Shown here piece after piece: positions 1 through 11,671 of a stretch of 64,000 bases of DNA. Numbering within the stretch: the first letter of the stretch is position 1; each line of letters opens with the position of its first letter. Below the pieces are notes generated by a model. That model was given only the letters and a program-made list of their open reading frames with translations, did not search any database and had not been told where the DNA came from. This stretch comes from Chaenocephalus aceratus (lineage: Eukaryota; Chordata; Actinopteri; Perciformes; Channichthyidae), in assembly GCA_023974075.1 (NCBI GenBank), contig CM043788.1, positions 27,129,980 through 27,193,979 on the forward strand, given 5' to 3'. Made by a program: the position numbers and the translations under genes.

Positions 1-227
1 CTCAAGCTCCTGTAAGTTTGCTATTTTCTCTAAAACTTGTACATTTTTTATCTGACTGATACTGTCTCAACCATAACATGTCAACACTGTCTCTTTTGTA
101 TAGAAAATATTAGATTAGATTATGACATAAATGTATACTTTTTAAGACGAGGTCTGAGGTAGCTAGCAACAGAGGGGAAACAAGATGGCTAATGTGAACA
201 ACTCATGCATATCATGTAAAAGAGTAG
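1..227. other. Left flank, no gene seen
   Basis: AT-rich sequence with no recognisable gene or repeat, preceding the first transposon. Confidence 0.5.
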
Positions 228-313
228 GTTTTTGTCACCACCGTCAGACATCACCACCGTCAGATTTTCTGTCTGACGGTGGTGACATACTGTCTGACGG
301 TGGTGACAAAAAC
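228..313. repeat. 86-bp imperfect palindrome at the transposon left end
   Basis: Two copies of the 14-bp motif are followed by two inverted copies, and both outer edges are GTTTTTGT / ACAAAAAC. The single strand could fold into a long hairpin. The right end lacks this arrangement and has three motifs in direct orientation. Confidence 0.85.
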
Positions 314-793
314 CTCCAAATTGTACTCAAGGGAGGCTAAAGTATATTTGTTTACCACAATAACAATACACTGCATGCTACTACCACCATTGATGAACCA
401 TATATATATATATATATACCATTGGTCTATCGCTCAATCCTAGGGGATGAGGTGTGCCTTCTCTCTTTCTAAATTCCCTATTATGCCATGTTCATTTGGC
501 TTACGTCATGGGGGATGCACATAGTGCACCTACTACCTACCTACATAGCACATAGTACACCTACAATATCCCTTGTAAACTATGCATCTCCAATGACTAA
601 AGCCAAATGAAAATGGCATGACAACATTTAACCAAATATATGTTAAAACAATATATTTCCACACTTGAATTTGTCATCTGGTATTGGTAAGACTACTCTG
701 ACTATACCTTATAGGAGGCTGAATTTCCACTGGGGTCTGTAAAAAGTAAAATGTGTCAGTGGTAACCGTCAAACCTTAAACTCTTAAGTCAAT

Positions 794-2738
794 GTGTTCA
801 ATAAGAAATATCGTCTAATTCACCAGACAAGGCAGTTTGGCGTAACATATAACACACTGCGGAAGAGGAGGCTTACTGACAAAAAACCTGCATACATTCA
901 AACAATAACTCAGAAGGTTCAGGATGTCTACCATAATGCAGCACGAATGACGACTGACAAACAGGACACAATAACACGGAAGAAAATAAAGCATCAGAGA
1001 ATGATTCTGACTGATACAGTATTGAACCTCCACAAGGAGTTCATCAAGAAGGAACCAACAATGAAACTCAGTTACTCATCATTCTGTGCCTTACGTCCGT
1101 TCTATATCACAGCACCAAGACCATCAGATCGCAAGACATGCCAATGCCAGTACCATGAAAATGCTAAGCTGATGCTTGAAGTCCTAAGAGAAAATGGTGT
1201 TGTTAAGTCTAACAAATTGGAGGATAGTTTTGAACTTGTCTGCTGTTCACAGACAAGTCCAAAACTTGGCATGTCTTCTGCGCTCCTGCACACGGTGTCT
1301 CTACAAACATACACTTCCCACACCACAGCAAGAGCAGACCAATGTTGAATGGCAGCAATGGGAACGAGTTCAGGACCAAACAGCAGATGGGCTCCACTTC
1401 AACACAAGACTTGTAATGCACAGTGGCACGCTGGCAGAGCTCATCCAACTATATGAAGACAAACTGAAGAGTGAAACAACAACAGATGTGTGCTCGGTTC
1501 AGAACCAGTCCAGAGAATACAGGAGCATGATAGAGAACTGCAATGATAGCACAGTAATTGTGCATGTGGACTTTTCTGAGGCATGGAAATGCAAGTATAG
1601 TTCTGAGGTACAGTCATGCCATTTTGGTCAGAACCTCCCACAGCTCAACCTGCACACTGGCATGTACTACACAAAAGAAGAGAAGACAGGATGTTGCACA
1701 GTATCAGAATCCAAGCGACAAGATGCGTCTGCCATTTGGACTCACATGGAACCAGTCCTGAGAGATATTCGTTTAAAGTTTCCAAAAGTTGATACTATTC
1801 ACTTTTGGTCAGATGGCCCCAGCAAGCGGTACAAAAACAAGAAAAACTTTGTTCTTCTCTGCAGTGTCCCTCCAACACTAGGTTTCCAGAGAACAACCTG
1901 GAACTTCTTCCCCACCTCACATGGGAAGGGAGCCCCAGACGGCATTGGAGGAACTGTGAAAAGGACTGCAGACAGTCTTATACTGCGGGGGAATGACATT
2001 GTGGATGGCAATATCTTCCATGAGATGGTTGGCAGAAGCCTTTGCAGTACTAAGCTCTATATTATTAATGAAGCTGACATGCCATATGATGCACTTCTTT
2101 CTCAACCACTAAAACCTGTACCTGCAACAAGGAAACTCCATCAGGTCACACCGACACACCGAAACAACTCTGAGATCCATTGCAGATCACTGTCCTGTTT
2201 CTGCAGTGAGCCACAGATGTGCGAGTGTTTCTGCCCAACAATATTCCAGTTGATTGCCAACACACCCAGGGTACAGGTTGAGGATGATGGTCCTATACCA
2301 ATGCAAAAGAAGAAAGGTCCTTTGGAAATGTTGATGGAGGAAATGAAGCAGGAGGAAAGTGAGCAACAGCCAATGACCAGGAGTGGTCCTGACGGGACTA
2401 TGACAGATCTATCTGCTGATGTAGTTCATTGCGGAGATTGGCTGGCGGTCATTTATGACCAGAACTGGTGGTTAGCAAAGGCTGTCACTGTGGATGCACC
2501 TCATCAAGATGTGAAAGTGGAGTTTTTCCACCCTTATGGGCCCAACACACGATTCTATCCAAAAGAGGTGGAAGGTGGAAAGGATATGTGCTTCATACCA
2601 TTTGACCATATTCTGGTCAAACTTGTGGAACCGTCATCACCAGGTCGTGCAAGCAGGACGAGGGAGATATACAACCTCTCTGCTGAAGTCATGGACTTCA
2701 TAGAGGAGAAATATACACCATATAGGCCTACGTCCTGA
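794..2738 (+). pseudogene. Transposase-like gene, frameshifted
   Basis: Two overlapping frames make up one protein of about 640 residues. The first (794-~1265) has a basic helix-turn-helix-like start and a CxCxxH motif near 1138-1155. The second (~1266-2738) resumes with a CxxC pair, then a probable DDE-type core: an aspartate in VHVDFSEAW near 1563, another in HFWSDGP near 1800, and the strongly conserved-looking SHGKGAPDGIGG near 1917. A Cys-rich stretch (2160-2240) follows. The C-terminus (about 2430-2700) resembles a Tudor/SH3-like fold (GDWLAVIYD...WWLAK...FHPYGP). The frame change near 1265 splits the Cys cluster, so it is a lesion rather than a normal join, unless a tiny intron exists. 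The true start may lie in an upstream exon; 794 is only the open start. I know this motif set from uncharacterised proteins of fish and invertebrates but cannot name the family. Confidence 0.7.
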
Positions 2739-3259
2739 TAAAGCTGAATGAGTGGTGGGTGATGTAGAAACAGTCAGGGAATACTCACAGGAGTTCACTT
2801 ATGAATTATTATTATTTTTGTGCCAGATGTGTTTTGTGATGTTTACACAGAATGCTTTCTGTATTTAGAAACATTTCAGTTTATGGAAAATAGACTGTAA
2901 GATGTAATTATTCATTTATCTGTTCTTCACGTCCAATATACAGTTTACAGAAGAATATAATGTATTCTTTTATGAGTATCACTAGATGACAGTTTAAGAT
3001 GATGTCAGTAATGAATTGTACATTATTGCAACTGGTAATCACTTTATTTTTTAACTATGATGATTTGATATTTGATGATATGGGGCTGGGGTATTTTTAT
3101 TAATGATATGCTTAATTGTACCTTAAGTTACTTAATTAAATGTTTATCACAGTTCTCACAATTGTTATTTGTTGTACCAAATTGTTAAATAAAGTTGTTA
3201 AGCAAGGCATTGATTTGAGTGGTATACATTTTGGAATTGTATGTTGTAATGAGGCCAGT

Positions 3260-3314
3260 GTCACCACCGTCAGATTAGTGTCACCACCGTCAGTTCCAAA
3301 GTCACCACCGTCAG
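3260..3314 (+). repeat. Three direct copies of the 14-bp subterminal motif
   Basis: GTCACCACCGTCAG occurs at 3260-3273, 3280-3293 and 3301-3314, about 20 bp apart. These are probable transposase-binding sites of the element ending at 3660. Confidence 0.85.
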
Positions 3315-4840
3315 AGGGATTTTTATTTGTTTTAAATGAATATGCTTGTAATCTGTTTCCTCAGTGCTGTTGAGTTATTAAAGTAATACTCTCTTTTAAT
3401 ACAAAAATGTGTTTTTTAAGTAAAAAAACATTACTTTGTCTGTTTAAGCTAAAAGTAAACGTTGTATGATGTAAGATCTTTTAAAGGAGCACACGTGAAA
3501 ACAGTATAAAAAATGAGCAAAAGTGAATATTCAACATTTTACAGCATATATGTGTACTTAGAATGCCAGATAATGATTTAAAAGCTCTAAATACATATTA
3601 GACTAAATACAAATAAAATATAAATCATTTTGTATTGTGTCTGACGGTGTTTACAAAAACAAAGTAATGACTGGAAAAACCTATTTTATGAAAAAAATAC
3701 AAAATGAGGAGGTTGCACCGGTACATTGCTGAACAGCCAAGACCTGGGTCTATAATGATATCACTTCAGATTTTGTAATTTAACAAACTTTTTATTTTGA
3801 AAATTAAAACCTGTTTTATCCAAATTCCCAAGAATCAGTGAGGTACAAGTCACAGGATGCAAAGTGATGACATTTTTGACAGATATGAATGTAAACTGTA
3901 ACTTGACTAGAGAGGAACAGGTACAGAGGAATACAACAGGGAGAACATTTTAGTTTCAGTATGTGCCTGTTTATTTTCTTCACAAAGAGAAGAATAAATG
4001 TTCTTTTAAACCAGAAACCTTTGTCAAAATTGCCAAAGGATGTTCTGGAGAACAGTTGATATAGTGTGAAATCTTCTCTCTTAATATTTATATTGAATAT
4101 ATATATATATGTAAAGGGTTCTTTAATTAAAATATTCATGTGAGATTACTGTAGGAGAAAGTAGATTTCCATGTTTTTAAAATGTGTCTGTTAGATAACC
4201 ATTATATTTTCCTGCTGCTAAGAAAAGGTTAAATATTGAGATGTTTTATCATCAAACTTGTATTTGATTTTATACAAAAGTAGTTTGTACTAATATAATC
4301 GTGTTGTTTAAACTTTTTCAGGGTAATCCTGATGTGCACTATGTATTTGCACATCTAGGCGAGAGCCCTGTGCAGAGCTCTGTATACATTCCAACACCAA
4401 TAAGTCATTTTTTGCACTTCATCTCAAATTAAAGAAAATGAATGGGTAGCTCAGATTAAGGACACAGGACCTGTTTGCATAATATTGCTAACCTGTAGGA
4501 AGTTCCTGTTTAAAAACAACAGGTTAATAATCAGCAGAGAACATGAAAACAGATTTGCTGAGTACCAAACAAACCAAACTTCTCAATAAAGCAGCCATCA
4601 ACTCACAGAGGAAATTAGTGTTTCTTCCTGTCCAGTTACGATGCAAGATTTACCATGTTTTCAGACCCAATACTCTCTGCAGGGATGTTTTCCTCTTAAG
4701 ATAGACGTTCTTGACCGATCACTTTTTCCATACAGTTTTACCTGCTTGTTTCCTGCCATTGTTTATTTGTAGTTTGGTGAATGTTTTGACTTCTTACTGT
4801 GTTTCTGCCATAGAGATGAAACTGTATCACAAGTACCAGC

Positions 4841-4898
4841 ATCATCTTACTTTTTTGGATTGTACTCTGCAGAGTACAATCCAAAAAAGTAAGATGAT
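4841..4898. repeat. Perfect 58-bp palindrome without spacer
   Basis: Two 29-base arms meet exactly at CTG/CAG (centre 4869/4870), with no mismatch and no loop. Pairing fails at the next base on each side. It is not at the end of any element I can delimit. Confidence 0.9.
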
Positions 4899-5805
4899 AA
4901 CTTGTGTGTGGATGTATATAATTGGGTGGTAGGGTTTACAGTATAACTTTGGTTTCTACAGGGAATATGGAACTGTGGTGTCCTCTATTGTCCAAAATAT
5001 GTTACTGCAGTATACAATCCACAAATAATGAACATGTTACATACAGTACAGACCACGGTTCAACTAAACTGTACTCTTGTACCTCAATGAAGATATGTAG
5101 AATTACAATGTTTCAGGAAAACCTTTCTACTGATGACAGTAACAGTAGTCGGTTGTTTACTATTTGTATCTCATTGTACTTCAGCAGTGATGTTATTTAT
5201 CATTTTAGTTTTTAAAGAGAACAAGGAAATATAGGGAGGCTTCTTGTGGACAAAGAGAAAAAGTTTGTCACTTTTCTAATATATATATATTTTTTTTAAG
5301 ACACATTCCCTTTCAGCTGAAATGTTACATGTGAGGATTGTGGCACTTTATGTATGTTTTTCTATTGGATTGCCTATTTTATTGGGGAAGTTTTCTATTC
5401 AACTAATTTAATAATTATTAACATACGTTTCATTGTATGTGCAGGGTGGAGGGGGCTTCTGAAATGGTATAAAGACAATAAAGCTGAATCTCAAACTTGA
5501 AAGACATAAAAAATAGTAAAACATATACTGATTTTAAGAAAGGAGTTGAGTATGTATTAACACACAAAAGAAATGCGCACAATATACAACATCCGTGGAA
5601 TACACAATTTATGGAGCAAAAGTTAGCAGTATGGTAATGTCTATAAGGAGACCAACACACATACACATTACACAGATATTTCATCAAGTGGTGCCTTTTT
5701 TTACACAGTATGTAAAACATCTTAGATTAATCACTCGGGAACATTTTACGAAATTACATTAAACATGTGCAACGGCGGAATGTGGGTTAGGCATGAATGA
5801 AAATA

Positions 5806-5856
5806 AATTACATTACATGTCTTAAGATGATGCTTTTATCCAAAGTGAGTTACAAC
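5806..5856 (+). repeat. Fragment of a common teleost repeat
   Basis: The core 'gatgcttttatccaaagtg' matches the better preserved copy at 46588-46660 (gctgacgcttttatccaaag). This motif is widespread in fish genomes; I cannot name its class. Confidence 0.5.
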
Positions 5857-5975
5857 ACGTGCATTTTAAGATTAAGGATTTCTCAAATCAATGAATATAT
5901 CAACAGAAGAGCCTGGACACCTTCTTCAGAGTTGGACTGCCCAATGTGAAGAAGGTGTAGTAGTAGCCCAGTCAA

Positions 5976-6464
5976 CAGAGTAGGGAGAAGTACTCAGATA
6001 TGTACTTGAGTAAAAGTAGAAGTACCAGAGTGTAGGAATACTCTGTTACAAGTAGAACTTCTCATTCAAAGTGTTACTCAAGTAAAAGTACAAAAGTATT
6101 AGCATCAACATATACTTAAAGTACCAAAAGTAAAAGTACGTACTGTATTATGCAAATTCTTCATTTCAGAATCATTATATGTTTTGATTATAATTATTGA
6201 TCATTAAAGTGTTATCAAAGCTGGTAAAGGTGCAGCTAGTTTGAATGACTTTGTATACTGCAGGATTGTGAATGTTAGTTCAGGTGTAACTAAAGTCTTA
6301 TTTAAGTGTTTTCTATATATTTCACAAATCGTTAATCCAACTCTGCAAAGTAACTAATGTACACAATGAATGAAGTGGAGTAGTACTCAAGTAAGTATCT
6401 CAAAATTGAATTTAAGAACAGTTCTTGAGTACATGTAGGCCTACTTAGTTACCTCCCACCTTTG
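5976..6464. mobile_element. hAT-type non-autonomous element (MITE)
   Basis: The ends are inverted (CAGAGTAGGGAG... and the complement of ...CTCCCACCTTTG). Near-matching 8-bp flanks ccagtcaa (5968-5975) and ctagtcat (6465-6472) agree at 6 of 8 bases, as for an old hAT insertion. The body is rich in repeated 'agtacttgagtaaaagta'-type words near both ends and has no coding frame. Pieces of the same family recur inside foldback elements A (near 15180-15330) and C (near 46820-46925). Confidence 0.8.
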
Positions 6465-6504
6465 CTAGTCATTGTTATTTTAATGTAACTATTTGATAAC
6501 TTAT

Positions 6505-6705
6505 TCAAGATATAGCCTACAGATATATCACATATTTGTAGCTAAATGATACATGAATTGAAACAAAACACAGTATAAACTGAGGAGTGACTCTCGTGAG
6601 TTTCATTTATTTTCTTCACTCCGCTGGGAAACGGCTCTCATGTCAAGAAGCATCAGATCAGTGCATGCGCTGCATCGTCCAATCAGTGAGCGATACACAG
6701 TAATG
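6505..6705 (-). repeat. Family X repeat fragment, interrupted
   Basis: This is the reverse complement of the X copy at 20000-20160. It stops at 'gatacacagtaa'. The family sequence expected next (gggggcggggcgagt) is found at 19788, so everything between looks inserted. Confidence 0.7.
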
Positions 6706-8285
6706 GTACGAAGTCCCTCCCGTAAAATTATACATAGAAGTCAATGGAGAGAGAAAGGTTATCTTTTGATCCCGTTTGAATTGTGCCACGAATGACACAT
6801 ATGATGTTTGTCAATTTATTAGTCAAAAAAATAAAAATGTGTCGTAAAACTGTGAAGTTACACATTTTTTTGTGTGAAACCGCTCAGTGAACTACAGGTC
6901 TCTGGTCTCGCACAATACGCGTCACCATCACAAAGACGGCCGTCACGTTAGCAAATGTCACCTGTTTCTTTCAGAATGAGAATAAAAGTATAAAACGAGG
7001 TGAACATCACTACAAGTCTGGACACGTTGAGAGCTGTACATACACGAAAGGGGAGTTAGTCTGTTCTGTAAGAGCCAGCATGCGGGACCGGCTTTACATG
7101 GTTTCGGTGAGTAATATGAGTGCAATGTGTAACGTTAATGTCAGCTAGCTAACATTAGCTAACAAGGTACACTAACGTGTTTTGTTTTAGTAACTAGTTT
7201 TCTCCTTAAGAACTTCGTGGTCTCTGTGTATGCTGTGGATTACATTAGTGTTTACAAGAACAAGGTACACTCCCTTGTTTTGTTTTAGTTGCTCTTCAGA
7301 TTGAAGCGGCCAGTTTTATATCGACTATACAGTATAGTCTATACTGTATGTGTGATCTCCTTTTACATCTCGTTGTGTCATTTGAGTTTATTTGCTGTGT
7401 GTAGATTCAAGGATTTTGGTGACATGAACATGACCATCGTGGAGGCGATTCTACACCCAGCATATGCTCCCTGTGTTGGCCAGTAGAGAGGAGGACATTT
7501 AAATAAACATACTCGTAGCACCCTCAGACTCTGCGTTGTGTTTCGTATGTGTGATGGGGTGTTATGCAGAGGGGAGGAAAACAGGACACAGCAGATTGGG
7601 ATTGTGGTGGAGATGCTGAGCAGTTATTTAATTGTTGCATGTAATTATTATTATACTGCGTGAAAATAGTTGCCTGTTGGCGAAATGAATCCAAATTAAA
7701 CGTTGGACTGAAATACAACTACGCCTTTAAATCTCTACGGACTGTTCTTCAGTGGGATGGCAAGTTCCTATCTTTAAACATTTATTAGTTTTTTCTCAAC
7801 AGATTTGATTTTCTGAAGTTAATTTAACTTTGCCGACCATGTAAGGTCATTATTAAAAAGGTAAAATCAATTTGTTTAGGGTTGAATAAAATAATGATAA
7901 ACATTTCCTTTGGATAATTTACTGACAGAATAAGAAACTCAATGATGCTCTTCTCACCTGTTCCCTTTTTATAAAGTGAAACAGTTGAAACGATAGATTT
8001 TAGTAAACTTAAAAACAACCTTCTCCAAAAGCTATCAAGGAATATACCGAATACTTGTTTTAGAACTTTATTACATATTTTTATATAAATAGTTTGAATG
8101 ATCCATAATTGACAGAAGCTTGTGTTTACACTGACCTGTTACTCATATATTCATGTCTTTGTAACTTCAGTAAACCACTACCTCACTAATTTCTTTCATT
8201 CATCACGGTTCAGTAAACTAAGTGATACATGAACCAGTTTAATAATTATAATAACGTAGGATTGCAACTCTTTGAAACTGTAGGT

Positions 8286-8301
8286 GGCTCTTAAAAGAGC
8301 C
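8286..8301 (-). promoter_or_regulatory. Histone 3' stem-loop (mRNA 3' processing signal)
   Basis: On the minus strand this reads GGCTCTTTTAAGAGCC followed by ACC, the canonical histone mRNA hairpin of a 6-bp stem and 4-base loop. It lies about 30 bp past the H3 stop-codon position, at the normal distance for replication-dependent histone genes. Confidence 0.85.
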
Positions 8302-8332
8302 GTTGTGTTTGGGTGTGCTGGTCTCAGTTCAG

Positions 8333-8412
8333 TTTAAGCCCTCTCTCGCGGATGCAGCGGGCCAGCTGGATGTCCTTAGGCATGATGGTGACCCTCTTTG
8401 CTTGGTTCATCT
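8333..8412 (-). pseudogene. Histone H3 C-terminal relic
   Basis: The minus strand encodes AKRVTIMPKDIQLAR, then a frame slip, matching the H3 C-terminus. One missing G in the penultimate codons changes the normal IRGERA-stop ending and moves the ancestral TAA (8333-8335) out of frame. Only about the last 25 of 136 codons remain; the sequence on the 5' side is unrelated. With the stem-loop downstream this derives from a replication-dependent H3 gene by a DNA-level event, not from a polyadenylated mRNA. Confidence 0.8.
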
Positions 8413-8470
8413 TACTGGGGGGCAGCTACATGGATGTCGGTGCAGTCCACAATCATTGTGCAGTTGAAGG
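8413..8470 (-). pseudogene. Possible DDE transposase fragment (PIF/Harbinger-like)
   Basis: The minus strand reads MIVDCTDIHVAAPQ then stop, resembling the first-aspartate motif (V/I-D-C-T) of DDE_Tnp_4 transposases. It is too short for certainty. It directly abuts the H3 relic. Confidence 0.35.
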
Positions 8471-11146
8471 CAGAATGGATGAAGGCAGAATGAATTTATT
8501 ATTGTCTCCGAATGAAACACAACTTCATGTCATACAATACGTTGACTTTATTTGTAATTGTGTAAAAAAATATGAGCATTGATTAGCAAGCAGGACCTGC
8601 AGGAACAGAGCATGGTGATGGATGGAGCTGGGAAGAGAGAAGAATAAAGAAAACAGATCAACTTTATAATCGGATATTAAAAATTCAATTTCAAAACAAG
8701 TTGCCGCTCCTACAGTTTTCTAGTACGTAAAGATGATTTCACATGACCTATGCAAAATATCACACTCAATACATGTGTGTCTCTGGGGGGTGCATTGTGC
8801 CTTTGATGTATATAAATAATATACCATAACCAAATACTATTACGTACAGTGGAAATCAGGTTGCCAGAGCAGGTCAGTGTGCATGTTCCTCAGGGTCTCA
8901 GCAGTTACAGGTGAGGTAAATAAAATAAAAGAGAACAAGGTCAGTAACAACACTTTAAAGTAACAACACTTTGAATAATTATCTCTTTTAATAATGTTCT
9001 ATCAGTAATCACTCAACTACTGTCTTTCCAACAAACAGATTGACTCACTATCATCACAATGAAACACGTCCAGAAGAATGGACCACAGATGGAAATTAGC
9101 TATTAGCTATAATCTGGCATATTGCATCTCTTCTCTTTGCTGAGATTAATGTTTTTGTATGCATGGTCCTTCTATAAATAAATGTCATGCAAAGCTGCCT
9201 GCCTGCCTTCCTTCGACTCTCCCTGAACTGCCTGATCTTTTAATGTTCAATGTTAACCATTTGAGCAGATGGCATTAAGTAGAAAAGATCGCAGATGCTA
9301 ATGTGCCGTTAGCCTACCTCCCGCCCCCTGAGCACCTGGTGGAGGGGGCGATAGGCTCCTCTTCAAATGTTTCACAAAATACTTACCATCATGACTACTC
9401 TTTACTGTTTAACATTTGGGTTTACTTCATGTTAAGGCTAATACAAATGACAAGGCTAAGTAATGTGATGCTAACTAACGTGCTCGCTACTAGCTATGTA
9501 GCTAACTTGACTATGTTCCATGCAAAACATGTGTATTACCTGATATGTCTGATCCAGCGACTCCTGGTCCTTTCATCAGACGGGAAGCGATAGAACGAGC
9601 AAAGTGGTATGATCACTTATGTGATTACAACCTGGTACAAAGCACACAGGCATCTTGTAAAAGTGAATTTATTTTTAGCAATCTCTTATTTATTGGAGGG
9701 AATAAATCAGTTATTATGAGATCTTCTTCTTCTTCTTCTTCGCTTTAATTACGAGTCGCAACCACTTGGAGCATTATCGCCTGTGACATTACTTACGCGA
9801 GCCAGAATGGGATTTGGGATTTGTAGTCTTTGTAGTCGCGTATTTTTCATAGTCTTATATTTCAACAGTTTTACGACAAAATTTGACTTTTTTGACATGG
9901 AACTTATTGTTTAAGATTGACACACATAATATGTGTAGTTCGTGGCACAATTCAAACGGGATCAAAAGATAACCTTTCTCTCTCCATTGACTTCAATGTA
10001 TAATTGTACGCTTCCGGGGTCCCATGGAGGCTCCCGGAAAGGGAGGGACTTCGCCTCTCTATAGAGAGAAGAGTTACGACAGCGGAGGACCAAAATGCTT
10101 GATCGTCACGTGGTTCAGGGAGACTCAATAGTTCCCCGGAAGTTCGTGGTGGGACATTTGAATGCATGATTACCGGAGATAGAACTACGATTTTTGGTAA
10201 TAAGTAGTGAATAAAGGTTTTGATTTGCAATATTTATACAACATATCGATGTGTATTATTTGAAAAAGTTAAATTTGCTAATATTTGAGGATTAAGATAA
10301 AATAAGAAGTACTTTATTGATACCAATTTGGGAAATGTTTGCTTTGCAGCAGCAAAAGACAAGGCATTGTACATAAGACAGTTAAAAGACTAGAATTAAA
10401 CAATCGAAAATGTAAACATCTCAAATAGAAATAAAATAGCAGAAAATATACATAGTGTGAACAGCTATCTTACCTGTTAACATACATGTTCAGTGTTTCC
10501 CACAGATCTGAAATATACTTGGGTGGGTGGTGGCAGCGGGCGGGGGGGGATGCGCGGAGAAAAAAAAAAAAAGTTTTAACAACATGTTTATTTATTGACT
10601 TTTCATTCCTGTATAACCATTTTGCGCAAAGATGGCACTGTTTGTCAGAGCACTTCATCCTTCTGGGATTTCATGAAGAACAGCTCCAATGCCTGTGTGT
10701 ATGGGAACGCCTCTGGTGCTGGTCCATTAACTGGCAGTCTAACGTTGCCTTGGTTAAAGAGCCTGTTGCTGTTGTTTATTGCTTTGAATTGTTTAAAACA
10801 AATATTATCTTCTTAAACTTGAATGGTAGTCAGGAGCATCACTTCCTAATGTTTGATATATTTAGAGGGAAGGAAGGAAGGTTTCAAAATTCAGATTAGA
10901 TTCATTTCTACAATTTCTTTAATTCATGGTGGTTTCAGTAATCCCCTGGTAATTGAGGACATAAGTAATCTAAATGAGTAATGTCTTCTTTATGACTTTC
11001 AGAAAGGACAGGAGACCGACAGGTGCCTATCAATGATTGTCAACTGACAGTAAATAAATGGAATTCAATAAGCATTGAATAGCATGCATGCCGTTTGTCT
11101 GTGCCTTTTCCTCCGTGTTGTCCTGGCATATACAGTAGTCTCCCCC

Positions 11147-11290
11147 ATGGTTTGCTGTGCTGCCGGGGGATGCTCCAATCGCTCAGAGAAAGGAGTATGA
11201 ATGTAAGGTTTCCCCACTGACACAGAGAGGAGCAAAGAATGTCTGGCTCAAGTCAGCAGGAGCAATTTAACTATCACAAAAGACAACAAC
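11147..11290 (+). pseudogene. Dead THAP-domain exon in P1
   Basis: The sequence is homologous to the THAP start in P2 (MVCCAAGGCSNRSEKGV) but a TGA follows within 20 codons and another stop soon after. It keeps the Cys pair and the FPTDTER segment out to about 11260. Confidence 0.75.
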
Positions 11291-11671
11291 AGCAGGTCTC
11301 CCTTGAAAAAGAGATCATTGATCTCAATGGGATTTTACCTGGATAAATAAAGTTTTTTTAATTGAATTTAACAGCAACAACATATGTGAGGTAATCATAT
11401 ATTTTACAAAACGAAGGCCACACCATTGGGAAGCTTAATGTCTGTTTAATCAAAATAAGGAACAGGGAGAGGCTTGCAGAACTCTGGGAGGTGAGACTCA
11501 GGTGCAGGGTGAGGGTCTCATTGCAGGTCTTCAGGCTACATTGAATCCCCCTGGGGTTCTTGTGCTGAAAGAGGGAGACAGGAGAAAGGGTTAGCTACAT
11601 CTAGCAACCTATAGGATGGGAAATTGCTGACCTATTTTAAACTTACCTTGTGTTTTTTCACTCTCACTTAA

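Larger units (their letters stand above)
228..3660 (+). mobile_element. DNA transposon with 22-bp inverted ends and unclassified transposase
   Basis: The ends at 228-249 and 3639-3660 are inverted repeats matching at 20 of 22 positions and starting GTTTTTGT. A 14-bp motif, GTCACCACCGTCAG, recurs near both ends: four copies (two in each orientation) on the left and three full copies plus the terminal one on the right. Such subterminal arrays are typical transposase-binding sites. The interior carries one frameshifted gene with transposase features. No clear target duplication is visible, so the exact ends could be off by a few bases. I cannot assign a superfamily from memory. The frameshift suggests an inactive copy. 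Confidence 0.75.
3661..5975. other. AT-rich stretch without a gene
   Basis: No open frame resembles a known protein. It holds short (AT) runs, a perfect 58-bp palindrome at 4841-4898 and a fragment of a common teleost repeat near 5806-5856. Confidence 0.6.
6706..10052. mobile_element. Foldback-type element D (first part)
   Basis: Inverted arms of roughly 200-300 bp lie at about 6708-6900 and 9780-10050; they share the words 'gaagtcaatggagagagaaa' and 'gatcaaaagataacc'. The left end starts GGTACG after a GTAA flank, and the same GGTACC/GTAA arrangement appears at about 19782-19787 after all nested insertions, which sets the outer right end. The interior has no transposase. It holds a histone H3 relic and a possible DDE fragment. 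6990-8280 and 8471-9740 show no supported gene. Confidence 0.6.

Noticed and set aside
230..310. CRISPR-like short repeats
   Set aside because: The repeats are a palindromic transposon end in a eukaryotic genome, without regular spacers.
3816..4139. 107-residue minus-strand frame
   Set aside because: AT-rich, low complexity, no similarity to known proteins and no splice context.
4441..4510. tRNA-like start 'gggtagctcag'
   Set aside because: No TPsiC box or cloverleaf follows.
10486..10899. 137-residue frame beginning near a cagtgtttccc motif
   Set aside because: It lies in P1 non-coding sequence. The motif resembles a hAT tip, but no matching second end was found.
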